A DNA stretch of 43,633 bases from assembly GCA_027398005.1 (NCBI GenBank), contig DAHYUM010000003.1, positions 1-43,633 on the forward strand. The letters are read 5' to 3'. This document shows positions 35,598 to 43,633 of the stretch, piece after piece (the first letter of the stretch is position 1; each line of letters starts with the position of its first letter). Source of the stretch: a bacterium. Lineage in GTDB: Bacteria > Bacteroidota > Ignavibacteria > Ignavibacteriales > Melioribacteraceae. The notes beneath the pieces are model-generated. The model had not been told where the DNA came from. It did no database searches and was given only the letters and a program-made list of their open reading frames with translations. The position numbers were made by a program, and so were the translations under genes.

Positions 35598-36047
35598 ATA
35601 AATTTATTTAAGAAAATAGCAGCAAAAATTGGTTTTACAGATTTAGAAACAAGAGTTATTCTTTTTGTTCTGGCTTTTTTTGTAATTGGACTCGTCTTGT
35701 ACTATTTTAAGTATAAGGATGAGAAAACCGAATTAAACCGGTTCGATTATTCTTCGGCCGATAGTTCTTTCAACTCGCTTAATTTTGACGAAGACGCCGA
35801 TTCTGCCGGCATTGCTCTTAACCGTGAGTTTAAAACCAAAGAGCTTCCTTCGGCAAAAATTAATATCAACAAGGCGGGCGCCGAAGAACTTGTTAAACTT
35901 CCCGGCATTGGAAAGATAACTGCCGGGAAAATTTTGGAATACAGAAAATCGATTAAGGCTTTCAGCTCTATTAATCAGCTGAAAAATATTAAGGGTATCA
36001 GCGAAGTGCGCTTTAATAAATTAAAAAATTATATCGTGGTCCAGTAA
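35598..36047 (+). CDS. Membrane-anchored helix-hairpin-helix (ComEA-like) protein, non-canonical start
   Basis: The C-terminal 65 or so residues are a double HhH DNA-binding unit: KININKAGAEELVKLPGIGK followed by ITAGKILEYRKSI and LKNIKGISEVRFNKLKNYI, as in ComEA. The first possible TTG (35697) lies inside a membrane segment (RVILFVLAFFVIGLVLYYF). The same frame is open further upstream, encodes a basic N-terminus (NLFKKIAAKIGFTDLET) and contains no ATG, GTG or TTG back to a stop at 35568. ATA at 35598 or 35595 is the likeliest start. With 35598 it has 149 residues. It may bind DNA outside the membrane, as in uptake of DNA, though no other competence gene is adjacent. Confidence 0.75.
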   Translation: MNLFKKIAAKIGFTDLETRVILFVLAFFVIGLVLYYFKYKDEKTELNRFDYSSADSSFNSLNFDEDADSAGIALNREFKTKELPSAKININKAGAEELVKLPGIGKITAGKILEYRKSIKAFSSINQLKNIKGISEVRFNKLKNYIVVQ

Positions 36048-36056
36048 CGGGTGCGT

Positions 36057-36971
36057 ATGGCAATTACTTCTAGTCAGGCAGGCATTAATTTAACTATTTC
36101 AAAACTCCAACTTATTGAATTGAACTGGAACGGCGACGAAGCGGTTCTCGAAAACGCCGATGAGGAGTTCCTCTCGGGGTATATAGACAGGAATACGAGC
36201 GAACCGGAACTGATTTCCACTATTCAGGAAGCCTTTAACAGGATTGCTATAAGAAAGCCCCTCTCTTCAAAAACAGTTTCTTTTACTCTGCCTACCCAGC
36301 TGTTCGAAATTGTTGAGCTCCCTATAGACGACCTTCTTACCAAAGAAGATTTGGCAAACCATCTTAACTGGGAGTTTTCGGTCCTCTTCCCTCAAAAGGA
36401 TCCTTCCGATTTCCTGCTCCGTTATTTTGAAACGGGAGGGGGCGAAATTATGAATACCAAGACCATTCTTGTTGCCGCTATTGAAAAGAAAATTTTAGGG
36501 GCAATTCATAAATTCTGCATGCTTAACAAGCTTGCTCTAAGGCTTGTGGATAACGTTCACTTTGCCGCCAACCTTCTTATACGCCCCGAATCTCCTTTGC
36601 AGAATTATATAAGCGTCTATTCCGACGATAATTACTATTCCCTTATGATTTTTGAAAAGGGAAAGCCAAAGCTGTTTAAATCGTTCGACGAACAGGATTT
36701 GAACAAGGCCGCGCAGAAAATAAGAATGGAATACCTTAATTTTTATTCCACGCGCGTCGATCTTTCAGCCATGAAAAATATTTACATTGCGGGGGAATCG
36801 TTTACCGACAACACAGTGCTGGCATTTGAGAATGTGCTTAAAATTCCGGTTTTAAAACTCAATCCGTTCGAAAAACTTAAATCGGCACCCGGTATGCAGA
36901 AGACTGATTTGATAAGGGATAAATATTATTCATTCGCAGAACCGGCGGGCATTGCCGCAAGGATTTCATAG
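36057..36971 (+). CDS. PilM-like actin-fold protein
   Basis: A 304-residue protein with the layout of actin-like PilM/HSP70-fold pilus assembly proteins: INLTISKLQLIELNW at the start, the SFTLPTQLFEIVELPIDD and LANHLNWEFSVLFPQKDPSDFLL segment typical of PilM, then VLVAAIEKKI-like and NIYIAGES strands. The ATP-binding loops are weak compared with true ATPases. I used the ATG at 36057; a GTG at 36051 is possible. Its stop shares one base with the rsmD start. No pilN, pilO or pilQ follows, so a pilus or secretion role is only suggested by fold. Confidence 0.6.
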   Translation: MAITSSQAGINLTISKLQLIELNWNGDEAVLENADEEFLSGYIDRNTSEPELISTIQEAFNRIAIRKPLSSKTVSFTLPTQLFEIVELPIDDLLTKEDLANHLNWEFSVLFPQKDPSDFLLRYFETGGGEIMNTKTILVAAIEKKILGAIHKFCMLNKLALRLVDNVHFAANLLIRPESPLQNYISVYSDDNYYSLMIFEKGKPKLFKSFDEQDLNKAAQKIRMEYLNFYSTRVDLSAMKNIYIAGESFTDNTVLAFENVLKIPVLKLNPFEKLKSAPGMQKTDLIRDKYYSFAEPAGIAARIS

Positions 36972-37519
36972 TGAGGATTATTGCCGGCATATACAGGGGC
37001 AGAATAATTAAAATGCCCAATTCGAAACTTGTTAGGCCCACCACCGATAAAGTAAAAGAATCACTCTTTAATATGCTTGTTAACCAGATAGATTTCGAGG
37101 GCATTAAGGTGTGCGATATTTACGCGGGGAGCGGCTCGCTTGGGCTTGAGGCTTTAAGCCGCGGCGCGGGCGAAGTTCACTTTGTTGAAAAAAATTTCCC
37201 GGTCCAGAAAAATCTTGCCGAAAATATTAAAGCGCTGGGCGCAGATGAGGAATGCCGCATTTTTAAAATGGAGGCAATCGCTTTTGCTAAAATGAGCGCG
37301 CACGATAAATACGACCTTATTCTTGCTGACCCACCATTCTTTAAAGACGACATCCATTCGGTAGTGAAGAACCTTATTGAGAGGGATTTTATTAACGAAG
37401 AGGGGAGAATTATAATTGAAAGATCGGTCCAGACCGAAAAAAAGGATATTGAGAATTTCGGAATTGAGCCCTTTAAGAAAATAGGGGACAGCCTTCTCTA
37501 TCAATTCATCAAGCAATAA
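36971..37519 (+). CDS. rsmD: 16S rRNA (guanine(966)-N2)-methyltransferase
   Basis: SAM-dependent enzyme that methylates G966 of 16S rRNA, 182 residues. It begins MRIIAGIYRGRII and has VRPTTDKVKESLFNML, SAM motif CDIYAGSGSLGLEALSRGA and the catalytic DLILADPPFF (DPPF/Y motif). The start is a GTG in a TAGTG overlap with the PilM-like gene, so it is translationally coupled. Its stop lies three bases from the stop of the convergent cysteine-containing gene. Confidence 0.95.
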   Translation: MRIIAGIYRGRIIKMPNSKLVRPTTDKVKESLFNMLVNQIDFEGIKVCDIYAGSGSLGLEALSRGAGEVHFVEKNFPVQKNLAENIKALGADEECRIFKMEAIAFAKMSAHDKYDLILADPPFFKDDIHSVVKNLIERDFINEEGRIIIERSVQTEKKDIENFGIEPFKKIGDSLLYQFIKQ

Positions 37520-37522
37520 TTA

Positions 37523-38218
37523 TTACACCATCCAGTTTTCGAAAAGCCTTTCTATATCTTCAAGCTTCTCATCAAGCGTAAATGTAACCGAATCGGCAAA
37601 GTTGTTTAGGGCTACAACTGCGTTAATGCTTGCGTCCATTTTCTCAAGGTCGGCAATGGCGTTTGCAATACGCTGGTTTATCCTTATTATTTCCTCGTAT
37701 GTGGCGCGCAGTTCTTCCATCTCCATATCGGGCTTTAAGCCTTTCTTCATCCTGAAATACTGCGCCAGCATATACATCGAAAAGACCCGGTACTCAGTTT
37801 CCTCAATATCGGCAAAAGGGAGGTGATACCGCACCATCGGTTTAAGCCTGCCCAGTACGGGGCATCCGCTGGTTGTCATCAGTATCCCGAATATTCCCCC
37901 TACGCCGGCCTGAAGCGAGGTCTCTTTATAGTACGTACGCTGTTCTGTTTCAACAGATACTTTCACTTTTTCGAAAGAGGGTATTTTATCGAATTGTTTT
38001 ATGAATGAGCCGATAGTTTTAGCGAGGCGGCAGTATGTTTCCCCCGTTGTGCAAGAGTCGCATCTTATATGTTCCACCCGCGTCCATTCCGGTGGCTCTT
38101 CACCAAAATCGTTAAGCAGGGTTAACGTACTGCTGTCTATCTTAAGGTCGAATACCTTTTCCTCCCCCGATTCGAAGAGGAAGCGGTAGGTGATTGAAAA
38201 GCTTTTTTCCCTTCTCAT
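37523..38218 (-). CDS. Conserved protein of unknown function with clustered cysteines
   Basis: A 231-residue soluble protein. It resembles a family found in many Proteobacteria that I believe is annotated DUF6901, but I could not check this. The N-terminal part is strand-rich (SITYRFLFESGEEKVFDLKI). A cysteine group follows, CDSCTTGETYC, then the conserved TTSGCPVLGRLKPMVRYHLP. The C-terminal third is helical. Four cysteines in this arrangement could hold zinc or an Fe-S cluster. GAGG precedes the ATG at 38218. It begins nine bases after the stop of the flavoprotein gene, so the two are cotranscribed. Confidence 0.75.
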   Translation of the reverse strand: MRREKSFSITYRFLFESGEEKVFDLKIDSSTLTLLNDFGEEPPEWTRVEHIRCDSCTTGETYCRLAKTIGSFIKQFDKIPSFEKVKVSVETEQRTYYKETSLQAGVGGIFGILMTTSGCPVLGRLKPMVRYHLPFADIEETEYRVFSMYMLAQYFRMKKGLKPDMEMEELRATYEEIIRINQRIANAIADLEKMDASINAVVALNNFADSVTFTLDEKLEDIERLFENWMV

Positions 38219-38227
38219 CCCTGTGCC

Positions 38228-39175
38228 TCAGTAATTAATTGCTTTGCTCCTTGCTGCATCAAACTCGTTAATAAATTTGGCAAAAAGTTTTTCAACGGAC
38301 ATAATTTCTTTAACCAGTCCCGCGCCCTGCCCGGCCTCCATCATTCCCTCATCAAAATTTCCTTCGAATATTCCCATTCTTTCTCTTTTGGAACCGAGAA
38401 GCTCTTTAAGGGTTTCAGTCCCGGCCCCTTCCGCTTCAAGTTTAATTGCTTCGCCGCTTAGCCTGTTCTTAATCATTCTTACAAGCCCGATTTTCTTGAA
38501 TATAAGGTCTGTGCCAGTATCTTCGGCGGCGCAGATTTTTTCCTTATAAATGCCGCTTGCCGAAGATTCGGCCGTTGCGGCGAAAGCCGTTCCTATCTGC
38601 ACTCCTTCAGCCCCCAGCGCCAATGCGGCCATTATGCCGCGTCCGTCCGCAATTCCCCCCGCGGCTATAACGGGTATGCTTAATTTATCGGCAAGCTGTG
38701 GTATAAGGCAGAATGTGGTAATTTCATCGGCGCCGTTGTGCCCGCCGGCTTCAACACCTTCGCCTACAACAGCGCTGCATCCGGCGCTTTCGGCTTTAAG
38801 CCCCTGCTTTACATTCGCAACAACATGAACAACGGTTATACCGTTATCCTTAAATAAATTTATAAATTTTGCCGGGCTGCCTGCCGAAGTAAAAACTATT
38901 TTTACCCCTTCATCTATGCATGTCCTTATAAGTTCTTCCGCATCTCCTCTTAGCAGGGGAATGTTAACGCCGAATGAATTTAACGAGGCGGCGCGGCATT
39001 TTTGTATATGTTCCTTTAACAGTTCCGGTTTCATGGAACCCGCGCCTATCAAACCGAGTCCGCCGCAGTTGGATACTGCCGAAGCGAGCCTCCATCCCGA
39101 AGCCCATACCATTCCGGCTCCTATTACAGGATGTTTAATGCCGAATAAGTCTGTTATCCTGTTGCTTATATTCAT
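38228..39175 (-). CDS. Nitronate monooxygenase / FabK-like flavoprotein
   Basis: FMN-dependent TIM-barrel protein of the 2-nitropropane dioxygenase family, 315 residues. It begins ITDLFGIKHPVIGAGMVW and has the flavin and substrate loop GEGVEAGGHNGADEITTF with the family histidine, followed by PVIAAGGIADGRGIMAALALGAEGVQIGTAF. Members either oxidise nitronates or reduce enoyl-ACP (FabK); sequence alone does not decide. GAGAGGAT precedes the ATG. It is the first gene of a two-gene unit with the cysteine-containing unknown protein. Confidence 0.88.
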   Translation of the reverse strand: MNISNRITDLFGIKHPVIGAGMVWASGWRLASAVSNCGGLGLIGAGSMKPELLKEHIQKCRAASLNSFGVNIPLLRGDAEELIRTCIDEGVKIVFTSAGSPAKFINLFKDNGITVVHVVANVKQGLKAESAGCSAVVGEGVEAGGHNGADEITTFCLIPQLADKLSIPVIAAGGIADGRGIMAALALGAEGVQIGTAFAATAESSASGIYKEKICAAEDTGTDLIFKKIGLVRMIKNRLSGEAIKLEAEGAGTETLKELLGSKRERMGIFEGNFDEGMMEAGQGAGLVKEIMSVEKLFAKFINEFDAARSKAINY

Positions 39176-39291
39176 TTATCCTCTCTCATTTTATAAACGG
39201 CAATGTAACGAAATTATTCTTCATTTTGCAACGTATTTGATAATAGAATTGTGATTACTTAAATTGAAGCTTCAAAAATAAAAAATGTGTT

Positions 39292-40269
39292 ATGAGAGCC
39301 ATAATTCCCGTAGCAGGATTTGGAAAAAGATTAAAACCCCACACATATTCACTGCCTAAAGTATTGCTCAATGTTGGAGGTAAGCCGATTATAGGACATA
39401 TAATCGATAAGCTTATTGAGGAGAAAATATTTAAAGCCACTTTCATCATCGGTTATCTGGGGGAGAAAGTTGTTGAATATGTTAAAAATGAATATCCTCA
39501 ATTGAAGGCTGATTTTGTTGAACAGAAAGAAGTGCTCGGCCTGGGGCATGCTATTCATATGGCGGTTCCCACATTCGATGAAAAGGAGCTCTTCATTATT
39601 CTGGGGGATACGATTTTTGATGTTGAGCTTAAGGAAGTGCTTAAAGGGAAAAAGACTTCGCTTGGGGTAAAGTATGTAGACGACCCGCGCCGTTTCGGCG
39701 TTGCCGTTATTGAGGATGATAAAATTAAACGGCTGGTTGAAAAACCTGTTACACCGGTTTCGAACCTGGCTCTTGTTGGGCTCTATTATATCGCCAATCC
39801 GGAACTGCTTAAAGAATGTCTGAATGAATTATTCGAGAAAGATATAAGAACCAACAACGAGTTTCAGCTGACCGACGCATTGCAGCTTATGATTGAAAAA
39901 GGGGAGGATGTTTCGGTATTCCCCGTTGAAGGATGGTACGACTGCGGAAAGCCGGAAACCCTTCTTTCCACAAACCGCTTCCTTCTCGAAAAGAAAAACC
40001 TTCATTACAAACTTGATAATGTTACCGTTATAGAACCCGCGTATATAGACAAGAGCGCAGTTGTTAAAAATTCGGTTATCGGCCCGTTTGCAACAATAGC
40101 CTCAAATTGCGAGGTGAGCGAATCGATAATTAAGAATTCGATTATAAGCCCGGGCGCGGTGGTTAAAAGGGCCATGCTCGAAAATTCCATTATTGGCAGC
40201 GATGCCGTGGTTAAGGGAAATTATAAAAAACTTAATACCGGCGATTCATCTGAAATTGAATTTTATTAA
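39292..40269 (+). CDS. Sugar-phosphate nucleotidyltransferase
   Basis: A 325-residue NTP transferase. The N-terminal Rossmann domain starts MRAIIPVAGFGKRLKPHTYS (signature G-x-G-x-R-x-x-P), with lysine in LPKVLLNVGGKPII and the metal aspartate in FIILGDTIFD. The product-sugar loop is VEKPVTPVSN and the aspartate of GWYDCGKPETLLSTN follows. The C-terminal 70 residues are a short left-handed beta-helix (PAYIDKSAVVKNSVIGPFAT, SIIKNSIISPGAVV). It most resembles glucose-1-phosphate thymidylyl- or uridylyltransferases; the sugar and nucleotide cannot be fixed. metK follows 18 bases later. Confidence 0.88.
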   Translation: MRAIIPVAGFGKRLKPHTYSLPKVLLNVGGKPIIGHIIDKLIEEKIFKATFIIGYLGEKVVEYVKNEYPQLKADFVEQKEVLGLGHAIHMAVPTFDEKELFIILGDTIFDVELKEVLKGKKTSLGVKYVDDPRRFGVAVIEDDKIKRLVEKPVTPVSNLALVGLYYIANPELLKECLNELFEKDIRTNNEFQLTDALQLMIEKGEDVSVFPVEGWYDCGKPETLLSTNRFLLEKKNLHYKLDNVTVIEPAYIDKSAVVKNSVIGPFATIASNCEVSESIIKNSIISPGAVVKRAMLENSIIGSDAVVKGNYKKLNTGDSSEIEFY

Positions 40270-40287
40270 ATCAAAATAGAGGTATAA

Positions 40288-41439
40288 ATGTCATACTTAT
40301 TCACTTCCGAATCAGTATCAGAAGGGCATCCCGATAAAGTCTGCGATCAGATATCAGACGGAGTTCTGGATGCGATTTTTTCACAGGATCCTAACGCCCG
40401 CGTTGCTTGCGAGACTTTTGTTACTACCGGTCTTGTTGTTGTTGGGGGCGAAATTACTACAAAAGCTTATGTAGATATTGAAAAAGTTGTTCGTCAGACA
40501 ATAAGAAAAATAGGCTATACTAAATCAGAATATAAATTCGACTCCGAATCGTGCGGCGTTGTTAATACTATTCATTCACAGTCCCCCGATATTGCTATGG
40601 GCGTTGATACCGGCGGAGCCGGCGACCAGGGCATCATGTTCGGTTATGCATGCGATCAGACACCCGAGTTTATGCCTATGCCTATCGTTTATGCTCATAA
40701 ACTTGTTCTTAAACTTGCCGACATAAGAAAAAAACAGCCGAAGCTTATGCCTTACCTCCGTCCCGACGCAAAATCGCAGGTTACCATTGAATACAGCGAC
40801 GACCATAAACCATTACGCGTTGACGCCGTTGTTATTTCGACCCAGCACGACGGATACGTATCGCAGAAAAAAATTAAAGACGATGTTATAAAGAATGTAA
40901 TCAAGAAAATCATTCCTTCAAAATATCTCGATAAGAAAACAAAATATTTCGTTAACCCGACCGGACGATTCGAAATTGGCGGTCCGCACGGCGACAGCGG
41001 CCTTACAGGCAGAAAAATTATTGTAGATACCTACGGCGGATGGGCTCCTCACGGAGGCGGCGCATTCAGCGGAAAAGATCCTTCTAAAGTTGATAGAAGC
41101 GCTACTTATGCAGCACGTCATATTGCCAAGAACGTTGTAGCGGCTAAAATAGCCAAAGAATGCCTCGTTCAGGTTGCATACGCAATAGGCGTTGCCCAGC
41201 CTGTTTCGGTTTATGTTGATACAAAAGGCACCGGCGTAATACCCGATACAGCTATTGCGCAGATGATTATGAAAACAGTTGACCTTACCCCTAAAGGGAT
41301 TATACAGCGCCTTAAACTGCGCAGGCCGATATACCAGAAGACCGCATCGTACGGCCACTTCGGCAGAAACGACAAGGATTTTACATGGGAACAGCTCGAT
41401 TTAGTGCCTGTTTTCAAAAAATATTTGAATAAAAACTAA
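40288..41439 (+). CDS. metK: S-adenosylmethionine synthetase
   Basis: Makes SAM from methionine and ATP, 383 residues. It opens [20 protein letters not shown] and shows [18 protein letters not shown] (a MetK signature) and [17 protein letters not shown] (the second signature, with the P-loop-like lysines), and [25 protein letters not shown] precedes the ATG. It is directly followed by ahcY (16 bases), so synthesis of SAM and recycling of S-adenosylhomocysteine are under one transcript. No SAM riboswitch is visible in the 18-base gap upstream. Confidence 0.97.
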   Translation: MSYLFTSESVSEGHPDKVCDQISDGVLDAIFSQDPNARVACETFVTTGLVVVGGEITTKAYVDIEKVVRQTIRKIGYTKSEYKFDSESCGVVNTIHSQSPDIAMGVDTGGAGDQGIMFGYACDQTPEFMPMPIVYAHKLVLKLADIRKKQPKLMPYLRPDAKSQVTIEYSDDHKPLRVDAVVISTQHDGYVSQKKIKDDVIKNVIKKIIPSKYLDKKTKYFVNPTGRFEIGGPHGDSGLTGRKIIVDTYGGWAPHGGGAFSGKDPSKVDRSATYAARHIAKNVVAAKIAKECLVQVAYAIGVAQPVSVYVDTKGTGVIPDTAIAQMIMKTVDLTPKGIIQRLKLRRPIYQKTASYGHFGRNDKDFTWEQLDLVPVFKKYLNKN

Positions 41440-41455
41440 CAGGAGCAGTAAATAA

Positions 41456-42733
41456 ATGGATTACAAAAAAGGAAAGTACAAAGTAAAGAATATCAAACTT
41501 GCCGACCAGGGAAGGATGAAAATTCAGTGGGCCGAAAGCCGAATGCCCGTTCTGATGGAATTAAGAAAGAAATATGAAAAAACCAAACCGCTTAAAGGAT
41601 ATAAGATTGCCGGATGCCTCCACGTTACAAAGGAAACCGCTGTTCTTATTGAAACCCTTCAGGCCGCAGGCGCTAAAGTAAGCTGGAGCGGATGTAACCC
41701 CCTTTCTACACAGGATGAAATTGCCGCCGCACTTGCAAAAAACGGAATCGAAATTTATGCATGGCACGGAATGAATGTTAAGGAATTCTACTGGTGTATA
41801 GAAAGAACACTGGATATGAAACCGAACCTTACATTGGATGACGGCGCTGACCTTATTTTTACTGTTCACAATAAATTCCCCAAACTTGCCGAAAATATCA
41901 TCGGCGGAACTGAGGAAACAACCACAGGCGTTCACCGCTTAAGAGCTATGGCAGCCGACGGAAAACTTCTCTATCCCGTTGTTGCCGTTAACGACGCCGA
42001 AACAAAATGGGATTTCGACAATGTTTACGGAACAGGCCAGTCTTCAATTGACGGCATCATCAGGGCAACATCGGTCCTTCTTGCAGGAAAGAATTTTGTA
42101 GTAGCCGGCTACGGCCACTGCGGAAAAGGATGCGCGCAGAGAGCTGCCGGTTTGGGCGCTAACGTAATTGTTACCGAAGTTAAACCTACTGCCGCTCTTA
42201 AAGCTACACTGGAAGGCTTTACAGTTATGCCTATGGATGAAGCCGCTAAAGTGGGCGATATATTTATTACCGCTACCGGCGTTAAGGATGTTATTGTTAA
42301 GAAACATTTCGAAAAAATGAGGGAAGGTGCCATTGTTTGCAATACCGGCCATTACGATTGCGAAATCAACATCCCTCAGCTCGAATCCCTTACAAAATCG
42401 AAGAGAACAGTCCGTCCGAACAACGAAGAATATACATTAAAGAACGGAAAGAAAATATATCTGCTTGCACAGGGCCGACTTGTAAACCTGGCCGCCGCAG
42501 AAGGGCATCCTTCGGAAGTTATGGATATGTCTTTTGCCAACCAGTTTATGTCGCAGCTCCGCCTTGTTAAATACGATAAGGAAGGAATACTCCTTGAACC
42601 TGAAGTTATCGATATTCCGGAAGCACAGGATCAGGAAATTGCCGGCGTTAAGCTTAGAACTATGAAATACAAAATTGATAAGCTTACCGAAGAGCAGAGA
42701 GTATATATGGATGATTATTCTGCAGGAACATAA
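41456..42733 (+). CDS. ahcY: Adenosylhomocysteinase
   Basis: NAD-dependent hydrolase that splits S-adenosylhomocysteine to adenosine and homocysteine, 425 residues. Visible are KIAGCLHVTKETAVLIETL, SCNPLSTQDEIAAAL-like substrate loop, GGTEETTTGVHRLRAM, the NAD loop VVAGYGHCGKGCAQRAAGLG, and NTGHYDCEINI. The protein ends EEQRVYMDDYSAGT and lacks the KPDHYRY tail of the common bacterial and eukaryotic form, so it belongs to the short type known from archaea and Thermotoga. AGGAGCAG precedes the ATG. A strong terminator follows. Confidence 0.96.
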   Translation: MDYKKGKYKVKNIKLADQGRMKIQWAESRMPVLMELRKKYEKTKPLKGYKIAGCLHVTKETAVLIETLQAAGAKVSWSGCNPLSTQDEIAAALAKNGIEIYAWHGMNVKEFYWCIERTLDMKPNLTLDDGADLIFTVHNKFPKLAENIIGGTEETTTGVHRLRAMAADGKLLYPVVAVNDAETKWDFDNVYGTGQSSIDGIIRATSVLLAGKNFVVAGYGHCGKGCAQRAAGLGANVIVTEVKPTAALKATLEGFTVMPMDEAAKVGDIFITATGVKDVIVKKHFEKMREGAIVCNTGHYDCEINIPQLESLTKSKRTVRPNNEEYTLKNGKKIYLLAQGRLVNLAAAEGHPSEVMDMSFANQFMSQLRLVKYDKEGILLEPEVIDIPEAQDQEIAGVKLRTMKYKIDKLTEEQRVYMDDYSAGT

Positions 42734-42753
42734 TCTCCAGTAAATAAATTATA

Positions 42754-42790
42754 AAAAAAGGCTGCCCATTTAATGAGGCAGCCTTTTTTA
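42754..42790. terminator. Bidirectional terminator between ahcY and the glycosidase gene
   Basis: AAAAAAGGCTGCC at 42754-42766 pairs perfectly with GGCAGCCTTTTTT at 42777-42789 around a ten-base loop. The A and T arms give a T run on both strands, so it can stop ahcY and the convergent minus-strand gene. Confidence 0.9.
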
Positions 42791-42811
42791 TTTAATTTAA
42801 TTCCGTAAGTT

Positions 42812-43633
<822 letters not shown>

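Noticed and set aside
40270-40287. SAM or SAH riboswitch before metK-ahcY
   Set aside because: The gap is only 18 bases and the gap before ahcY 16, too short for any known class.

Overview
The window looks like a chromosomal segment of a Gram-negative bacterium of the Ignavibacteria/Chlorobi/Bacteroidetes assemblage, most likely Ignavibacteriota. This is inferred from gene content and protein style: a lipoprotein with a short Cys-Lys-Lys-Asp mature N-terminus, Kdo and heptose-type transferases that imply LPS, a complete menaquinone operon, two-component propeller proteins, moderate GC, and many starts without a strong Shine-Dalgarno. No tRNA, rRNA, CRISPR array, insertion sequence or phage gene was recognised. 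The segment reads as core genome.

Layout. Positions 1-211 hold the start of a lipoprotein gene on the minus strand. From 543 to 9052 the plus strand carries leuS, serS, a two-gene heterodimeric ABC exporter and fructose-1,6-bisphosphatase, closed by a strong hairpin. A small unknown minus-strand gene follows. A glycosyltransferase family 9 gene overlaps waaA (9470-11730). A 1513-residue sensor kinase (propeller, Y_Y_Y, one membrane segment, four PAS, kinase core) ends against a convergent exported MORN/YwqK-repeat protein. From 17846 to 26453 lies menaquinone biosynthesis: a plus-strand hotdog thioesterase meets the minus-strand operon menF-menD-menH-menB-menA-menC-menE. A divergent MarR regulator sits at its head, with ATAGTT-type inverted repeats between them.

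The minus-strand unit tatD/radical-SAM fusion, PBP4-type carboxypeptidase and prmA follows (30628-26984). Next come an exported nitroreductase, purM, the hrcA-grpE-dnaJ heat-shock unit without dnaK, a membrane-anchored ComEA-like HhH protein, a PilM-like protein and rsmD. A cysteine-containing unknown protein is paired with a nitronate-monooxygenase-like flavoprotein. The last plus-strand block is a sugar nucleotidyltransferase followed by metK and ahcY. The window ends inside a GH63-like glycosidase on the minus strand.

How they fit together: MenF, D, H, C, E, B, the thioesterase and MenA take chorismate to demethylmenaquinone, so only the final methyltransferase is missing here. MetK and AhcY make S-adenosylmethionine and remove its product, which serves the methyltransferases PrmA and RsmD among others. 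WaaA and the GT9 enzyme build the LPS core.

The points most worth a second look are the TatD/radical-SAM fusion, two genes (the PBP4-type carboxypeptidase and the ComEA-like protein) whose essential N-terminal parts lie upstream of any ATG, GTG or TTG, the hrcA leader with perfect inverted repeats but no CIRCE element, and the MarR/men divergent operator.
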